Translations under genes and position numbers: made by a program
The notes under the pieces: model-generated
What the model saw: the letters and a program-made list of their open reading frames with translations, nothing else
What the model was told of the DNA's origin: nothing
Databases searched by the model: none
Shown here: positions 11,946 through 15,586 of the stretch, piece after piece
Layout: each line of letters begins with the position of its first letter
Numbering within the stretch: the stretch's first letter is position 1
Source of the DNA: Solirubrobacterales bacterium
GTDB lineage: Bacteria; Actinomycetota; Thermoleophilia; Solirubrobacterales; Solirubrobacteraceae
Length of the DNA stretch: 15,586 bases
Direction of reading: 5' to 3'
Assembly: GCA_017354065.1 (NCBI GenBank)
Contig: JAFMRN010000021.1
Coordinates: 1 to 15,586 of the forward strand

Positions 11946-12756
11946 CGCGTGCCAGCAGCTCGGCGATCACCCGTGCGACCTGGCTTCCCTGCCAGGCCAC
12001 GGGTGATTTGCCCGGCTCATCGAGTCGGAGCTGCGCGCCGGGAATCCGCGCGGCATACGACTCCCCCACCTGCTGGGGATGCTCGGGATCGGCCCGATCA
12101 GATGAAGCGATCACCGTGCAGGCCACGTTCAGGCCCGCCAGATCGTCAAGCGCGCCAAACGGTCGCGAACTCGGGATCTGCTCGAGCGCGCTGACCATCG
12201 CCCCCAGGTCCCTGTGCTTGGCCATCCGCTGGCGGATCACCTTCTCGACGGTGTCGCGCAACTGCGGGTCGACCGCCGCGAGGTTGTAAGCCTCGACAAA
12301 CCCGTCGATACCGCCCGCACGCAGGCCGGCGGCCAGCCGCGCCCAGCGCTCCAGGTCCCCTAGGCGCCCGTCATAGGCCGGTGTTATGACCACCAGACCC
12401 GCCGCGCGGTCGGGCTGGTTGAGCGCGAAGTTCAGCAGCGTATGGGCACCCATCGACGCGCCCGCCAGAACGGCCCGCTCAACCCCGCGCGCGTCCATCA
12501 CGCGGGCCAGATCGTCAGCCAGCAGCGTGTAGTCACACCGCTCCACGCCCCAGCCGGACTCCCCATGCCCGCGCGCGTCGTAGCTGATCACGCGATGGCC
12601 CTCGCGCTCGAGCAACCGCGAGCCCATCACCACGTACCGGCGGGTTGCCGTCAGCCCGTGCAACAGCACCACGGGCGGGGTCGCACCCGCTCCGGGACCG
12701 GTGTCCTCCCCCGCGAGCTCCGCGCCGTCGACCGGGACCAGAAACCGCTCTGCCAT
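11932..12756 (-). CDS. alpha/beta-hydrolase encoded directly after DNA polymerase IV
   Basis: The 274-residue protein has VVLLHGLTATRRY (HG at 33-34), SYDARGHGESG, and the nucleophile S101 in LAGASMGAHTLL. A likely acid lies in VIASSDRADPEHP. The catalytic His normally found 25-30 residues later is not evident: the matching stretch reads LRLDEPGKSPVAWQGSQVA with no His. The protein may use another residue or be a non-hydrolytic member. The ATG starts immediately after the TAG of dinB, so it is co-translated with it. Confidence 0.85.
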   Translation of the reverse strand: MAERFLVPVDGAELAGEDTGPGAGATPPVVLLHGLTATRRYVVMGSRLLEREGHRVISYDARGHGESGWGVERCDYTLLADDLARVMDARGVERAVLAGASMGAHTLLNFALNQPDRAAGLVVITPAYDGRLGDLERWARLAAGLRAGGIDGFVEAYNLAAVDPQLRDTVEKVIRQRMAKHRDLGAMVSALEQIPSSRPFGALDDLAGLNVACTVIASSDRADPEHPQQVGESYAARIPGAQLRLDEPGKSPVAWQGSQVARVIAELLARVSAG

Positions 12757-13818
12757 CTACAGCGCCAACGCGAGTTGTGCGTCCTCACGGGTCCGCTCGA
12801 GCCCGGCCACGCGCACGCCCAGGAGCCGGACGGGACGCCCCGCGTGGTCGGCCAGGAACTCGCCGAGCAGGTCCTTTGCGACCGGCAGCACCTGCGCCTC
12901 CGCGGAAACCGGCGCGCTGAGCGTCCGCGCGCGTGTGTGCGTGCTGAAGTCGGCAAGCCGAACCTTGATCCCGACCGTGCGCCCCTGACGCTGCTGGCCC
13001 TCAAGCGCCTCACAGAGCCCGTGTGCCAGCCGGCCGAGGATCCGCTCCAGCTCCGGCGGAGCCACGACGTCGGTGTCGAAAGTCCGCTCGCGGGACTCCG
13101 AGACGACCTTGCGCTGCTCGCTGACCGCCCCTTCGTGCTCGAAGCGAGCCAGCGCCCGCAGATGGGCCACCGTGCGGGGCGCAAAGGCCGCACGCAGAAC
13201 CTCAGCGGGCGTGTCGGCCAGCTGGCCGATGCTGTGAATCCCCAGCGCCGCCAGCCGAGCCGCCGTCTTCTCCCCGATCCCGGGGATCAGCTGCGGAGGG
13301 GCCGCGCCAAACCGGGCTTGAGCCTGCTGCTGGGTCAACATGACAAAGCCGTCAGGTTTCTCGGCGTCCGATGCCATCTTCGCCACCAGCTTGTTGGGGC
13401 CGACACCGACGGACGCGTGCAACCCGCTGGTGCCGCGGATCTCGTGCACGATTCCACGCATCGCGGCCTTCGGCGCGGGCATTCCGGTCAGCTCCAGGTA
13501 GGCCTCATCGAGCCCGACGACCTCGACAGCATCCACGTGCGCGCGCACGATGCCCATGACCTCGCGTGAGGCGTCCCTGTAACAGTTGAAGTCCGGGGTG
13601 AGAAACACGCCCTGGGGGCACAGGCGCCGCGCGCGCCAGGCCGGCATCGCCGAGCCGACGCCGTAGCGGCGCGCCTCATAAGAGGCGGTGGTGACAACCG
13701 AGCGCGGACCGTCACCGGCGACGATCACGGGTCGCCCACGCAACTCCGGGTGGCGCCGGAGCTCACAGCTGACATAGAACGCATCCATGTCCAGGTGGGC
13801 AACGACGCGGTTCTCCAC
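12757..13818 (-). CDS. dinB: DNA polymerase IV (Y-family translesion polymerase)
   Basis: The 353-residue protein contains every expected part: palm with HLDMDAFYVSCE (D10, D12; Y15 at the steric-gate position), VVTTASYEARRYGV, and GLDEAYLEL (D104-E105, catalytic); then GLHASVGVGPNKLVAKMAS, the thumb hairpin LIPGIGEKTAARLAALGI (about 178-195), and a little-finger domain from about 235. It ends QLALAL, close to a sliding-clamp binding motif. Pol IV copies past damaged bases at low fidelity. The start is GTG 13818; an in-frame TGA two codons upstream excludes extension, and no ribosome site is visible. No LexA-type GAAC-N4-GTTC box was found upstream. Confidence 0.96.
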   Translation of the reverse strand: MENRVVAHLDMDAFYVSCELRRHPELRGRPVIVAGDGPRSVVTTASYEARRYGVGSAMPAWRARRLCPQGVFLTPDFNCYRDASREVMGIVRAHVDAVEVVGLDEAYLELTGMPAPKAAMRGIVHEIRGTSGLHASVGVGPNKLVAKMASDAEKPDGFVMLTQQQAQARFGAAPPQLIPGIGEKTAARLAALGIHSIGQLADTPAEVLRAAFAPRTVAHLRALARFEHEGAVSEQRKVVSESRERTFDTDVVAPPELERILGRLAHGLCEALEGQQRQGRTVGIKVRLADFSTHTRARTLSAPVSAEAQVLPVAKDLLGEFLADHAGRPVRLLGVRVAGLERTREDAQLALAL

Positions 13819-13852
13819 GCATCACATGCAAGCACCCGGACCGGACGTAACT

Positions 13853-13908
13853 GGCCCGCCCCCCGGCAGGAGGGTGCCGAAGCGGCCACGTGGCCGCGGA
13901 GGCGGGCC
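13853..13908. other. branched palindrome between dinB and rlpA-like gene
   Basis: GGCCCGCC (13853-13860) and GGCGGGCC (13901-13908) form an outer 8-bp stem. Inside lie two further hairpins: CGGCA/TGCCG (13864-13879) and the perfect 16-bp palindrome GCGGCCACGTGGCCGC (13882-13897). It follows the RlpA-like stop on the minus strand by 34 bp and could be its terminator, although no T-run follows. It is upstream of dinB. Confidence 0.5.
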
Positions 13909-13942
13909 CCTCCACGAAATGCTCGGGGGGCGGGAGCGGAGC

Positions 13943-14665
13943 CTAGATCGACGAAAGGACCGTCGCGACGCCCGACATGCCGAGCGCCTGCGCCGTGGTC
14001 TGGCTCAGGTCGAACTGGCGGCTGTAGACGTAAGGGCCACGATCATCCACGGTCGCGACGAGGCTCTTGCCACCGTTGTTGAACGTCACGTGCGTGCCGC
14101 AGGGAAGCGTGCGGCTCGCGATGCCGTAGGTGGCGTGGAAGCCACAGGCGGTGTTGCCGGCGTCGTTGTACCAGGACACCACGGCGTCGTGTAGACCCGT
14201 GATCGAGCCCGGCTTAGAGACCGCCTTGGTAGCGCGGCTGTCACCCGGGAAGGAGACGCGCACGGAGTGACTACCAGCGCTCTGCACCGTGTAGCGGAGC
14301 TCAAAGGCGCCGTTGGAGTGCGTGCGCGCGTGCGCCACCTTGACCCAGTGGCCGTTGTCGCGGACCTGCAGCTCTACCGGCCGGCCGCCGGCGCTAGGTG
14401 ACAGGTGCCCACGGATCGGCGCGGTCTTACCGACCTGCGCGGTCGCCTTGACCTTGCTCACGGCGAGCCGGGCGTGCGCCCTTGGAAGCGCCAGTTGGCG
14501 GTGAGCCACCGCCGGGTGAGCGGTTGTGCTGGTGGCCGCGTTCGCGGTATTGGTGCTGTGGTCAGACTCCGACACGGCCAACGCCGTGGCCGGCAACGCA
14601 AGGGCGAGCACGCCCGCGGCCATCTGTGCCGCGGCGGGCGCGCGCAAACTGCGCTTGGCTCTCAT
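13943..14665 (-). CDS. secreted RlpA-like double-psi beta-barrel protein with an Ig-like domain
   Basis: The 240-residue protein has a signal peptide (residues 1-30, cleavage after ATALA), a Ser/Thr/Ala linker, an Ig-like beta domain at about 70-140 (KATAQVGKTAPIRGHLSP ... FELRYTVQSAGSHSVRVSFPGD), and a C-terminal RlpA-type double-psi barrel at about 165-240. The barrel shows VSWYND, TACGFHATYGIASRTLPCGT with two Cys, VDDRGPYV (D207-D208) and FDLSQTTAQALGM, all signature motifs of the family that cleaves or binds peptidoglycan. AAGGAGG is 7 nt before the ATG. The 5' leader is a c-di-AMP riboswitch, so output is tied to c-di-AMP, as for actinobacterial cell-wall hydrolases such as RpfA. Lytic activity is inferred. 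Confidence 0.93.
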   Translation of the reverse strand: MRAKRSLRAPAAAQMAAGVLALALPATALAVSESDHSTNTANAATSTTAHPAVAHRQLALPRAHARLAVSKVKATAQVGKTAPIRGHLSPSAGGRPVELQVRDNGHWVKVAHARTHSNGAFELRYTVQSAGSHSVRVSFPGDSRATKAVSKPGSITGLHDAVVSWYNDAGNTACGFHATYGIASRTLPCGTHVTFNNGGKSLVATVDDRGPYVYSRQFDLSQTTAQALGMSGVATVLSSI

Positions 14666-14672
14666 TAGAGGG

Positions 14673-14679
14673 CCTCCTT
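14673..14679 (-). promoter_or_regulatory. strong Shine-Dalgarno downstream of the riboswitch
   Basis: AAGGAGG on the minus strand, 7 nt before the ATG and 13 nt after the end of the aptamer. Its nearness to the aptamer makes translational control possible; the aptamer 5' arm contains CCCTCCCC, which could in principle pair with it. Confidence 0.6.
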
Positions 14680-14692
14680 TTTTCGCGACCGG

Positions 14693-14874
14693 CGCCTACG
14701 GAGTTAGCTGACGGGCTCGCGATAATCCGGGCCACGTCTGGGAAAGACGCGGTCAGACACCGCTACAGAAGCTGCCGGTCCGCAGACCGGGCAAATGATT
14801 CGCCCCTGCCGGAATGGCGCTCCGGCTGGGTGGGTTCCCCGTCCCTCCCGGCCAGGACGGGGAGGGTTAGGCAA
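14693..14874 (-). ncRNA. ydaO/yuaA-class c-di-AMP riboswitch
   Basis: Read on the minus strand the leader contains the conserved blocks in the right order: GCCTAAC (P1 5' side, 14866-14872), GGGGAACCCA (14831-14840), GGGGCGAATC (14797-14806), a GTAGCGG block followed by a CGTCTTTCCCAGACG hairpin, and GTCAGCTAACTCCGTA (14697-14712) then GGCG. GCCT at the 5' end pairs with AGGC at the 3' end to close P1. The last block is identical to the class consensus as I remember it. In most members ligand binding turns expression off. No T-run follows the aptamer, so no intrinsic terminator is seen. Confidence 0.93.
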
Positions 14875-15011
14875 GGTCGTGTTTTCACAACGCCCTCTTT
14901 ATGTGGGCGTCGCCAGACTGGCAGGACCACGGGGTCGGGTGTGTGCGCTCCATCACACGCGTCAGAAAAACGACGTGCGTCGACACAACCCCGAAACCTT
15001 GGGGCCGATAT

Positions 15012-15434
15012 TCAGTGACCGGGCTGCTTTGGAGCCTGACGCACGGCCACGGTCATCCGGGTCAGCACGCACAGCTTACCCGCATCGTCACTCAGTTCGA
15101 CCTCCCAGATCCACGTTGTGGCACCCGCGTGCTTGCGGACGGCGCGAGCATGGACGGTCCCCTCAGTGATCGGGCGCAGAAAACTGGTCTGATTGGACAG
15201 GCCCATCGCGATCTTGCCCTCGGGCAACACCGCGTAGCCGGTTGCGATCGAGGCGAGCGACTCGGCGATTGCTGCATATACCCCGCCGTGCACCAGGCCG
15301 AAGGGCTGTTTCAACTCGTCCCGTACGCGGACCTTGGCGCTCGCCACGGTGTCTGAAACCTCAAGCGACTCCAGTCCGTAGAGTGCGTCGAAGCCCTGAA
15401 CAGGGACCTTTGTATTCGTTGTTTCCGCTTCCAC
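15012..15434 (-). CDS. PaaI-type hotdog-fold acyl-CoA thioesterase
   Basis: From GTG 15432-15434 the product is 140 residues. FGLVHGGVYAAIAESLAS (H49-G50-G51 and E58) is the active-site helix of PaaI/YbgC-like hotdog thioesterases, and GLSNQTSFLRPITEGTVHARA gives the strand that carries the second motif. The enzyme would hydrolyse aryl- or acyl-CoA esters in the cytoplasm. A longer frame to 15527 runs through the divergent promoter and into the neighbouring gene, so it is rejected. The start is supported by a -10 box 7 nt upstream (leaderless). Confidence 0.9.
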   Translation of the reverse strand: MEAETTNTKVPVQGFDALYGLESLEVSDTVASAKVRVRDELKQPFGLVHGGVYAAIAESLASIATGYAVLPEGKIAMGLSNQTSFLRPITEGTVHARAVRKHAGATTWIWEVELSDDAGKLCVLTRMTVAVRQAPKQPGH

Positions 15435-15440
15435 TCCCAA

Positions 15441-15447
15441 TACGCTA
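15441..15447. promoter_or_regulatory. shared symmetric -10 box of the divergent pair
   Basis: TACGCTA reads TACGCT on the plus strand (15441-15446) and TAGCGT on the minus strand (15442-15447). The minus start codon is 7 nt beyond it and the plus ATG 10 nt beyond it, so both genes appear to use this one element. Confidence 0.55.
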
Positions 15448-15456
15448 GAGCAGCTT

Positions 15457-15586
15457 ATGGCCAGTATTGACAGCCTGCCCCAAGAGCAGAGCGCCGTCCT
15501 CAACCTCGTCATCAAGCGTGAGTGCACCTTCGCTGAGATCGCTCAACTGCTGGATATCGACCGAGATGCGGTACGTGAGCGTGCGC
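15457..15586 (+). CDS. sigma-factor region-4-like HTH protein, N-terminal part, cut by window edge
   Basis: Forty-three codons are present before the edge: MASIDSLPQEQSAVLNLVIK, then RECTFAEIAQLLDIDRDAVRERA. This is a sigma-70 region 4 helix-turn-helix (LP.eqravl.L....sy.EIA..L.i....vr.ra) placed at the very N-terminus rather than after region 2. Short proteins of this build, annotated as sigma-factor related, are frequent in Solirubrobacterales and often continue into a membrane or linker region. What follows here is not visible. It shares a promoter with the thioesterase. Confidence 0.75.
   Translation, partial: MASIDSLPQEQSAVLNLVIKRECTFAEIAQLLDIDRDAVRERA

Noticed and set aside
12442..13569. 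375-codon open frame on the plus strand
   Set aside because: It lies antisense to dinB and the hydrolase, both unambiguous; its product is Arg/Pro/His-rich with no domain, a normal shadow in GC-rich DNA.
13819..13860. SOS box upstream of dinB
   Set aside because: No GAAC-N4-GTTC or close variant is visible in the short upstream region.
1..15586. CRISPR array, transposon or prophage
   Set aside because: No regularly spaced repeats, no transposase, integrase or phage structural motifs in any frame I read.

Overview
This is a high-GC, gene-dense chromosomal segment that looks like an actinomycete-grade bacterium of the class Thermoleophilia (Solirubrobacterales: Solirubrobacter, Conexibacter or Patulibacter type). 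The indications are indirect: the short sigma-region-4 protein starting at the right edge (MASIDSLPQ...), the secreted NPNG-type fibronectin-like repeat protein, many GTG starts, frequent leaderless transcripts with a TANNNT box 6-8 nt before the start codon, and a c-di-AMP riboswitch in front of a secreted cell-wall protein. No rRNA, tRNA, CRISPR array, phage gene or transposase was seen.

Layout. 1-587 (minus): N-terminal part of a membrane protein running off the left edge, with a canonical promoter. 588-999: no credible gene. 1000-2120: TetR/LmrA-like repressor divergent from an NTF2-like protein, with a perfect 9-8-9 operator between them. 2182-4526: toxin-antitoxin-rich stretch: a Phd-like antitoxin overlapping a DUF2442 gene with no PIN toxin, then Phd-PIN and RHH-PIN modules on the minus strand. 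4572-4862: small membrane protein. 4970-6501: DUF6058 protein and a pyridoxamine-phosphate-oxidase-like flavoprotein, an operon. 6473-7036: RibD-C/DHFR-like reductase, convergent and overlapping. 7107-7768: a third PIN module (Phd-PIN) with its operator. 7764-7971: remnant of an SDR gene (frameshift plus truncation) downstream of a VOC/glyoxalase gene. 8498-10504: small HhH-like protein, TMEM175-type channel, alpha/beta hydrolase, and a GNAT gene with an internal deletion. 10505-10904: structured non-coding stretch ending in an intrinsic-terminator-like hairpin. 10905-11945: secreted fibronectin-like protein. 11932-13818 (minus): DNA polymerase IV followed without gap by an alpha/beta hydrolase. 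13943-14874 (minus): RlpA-like secreted double-psi beta-barrel protein under a ydaO-type c-di-AMP riboswitch. 15012-15586: PaaI-type thioesterase divergent from a sigma-region-4-like gene, sharing one symmetric -10 box.

How it works together. Most of the window is small one- or two-gene transcription units rather than one pathway. The centre (2.2-8 kb) behaves as an accessory zone: four antitoxin loci within 5.6 kb plus one decayed gene touching a toxin-antitoxin promoter. The right part carries envelope and stress functions: c-di-AMP control of a cell-wall protein, a secreted repeat protein and a translesion polymerase. The points most worth following are the riboswitch-RlpA unit, the unexplained hairpin cluster at 10538-10730, the Phd-DUF2442 pair, the SDR remnant at the toxin-antitoxin boundary, and the symmetric bidirectional -10 boxes.
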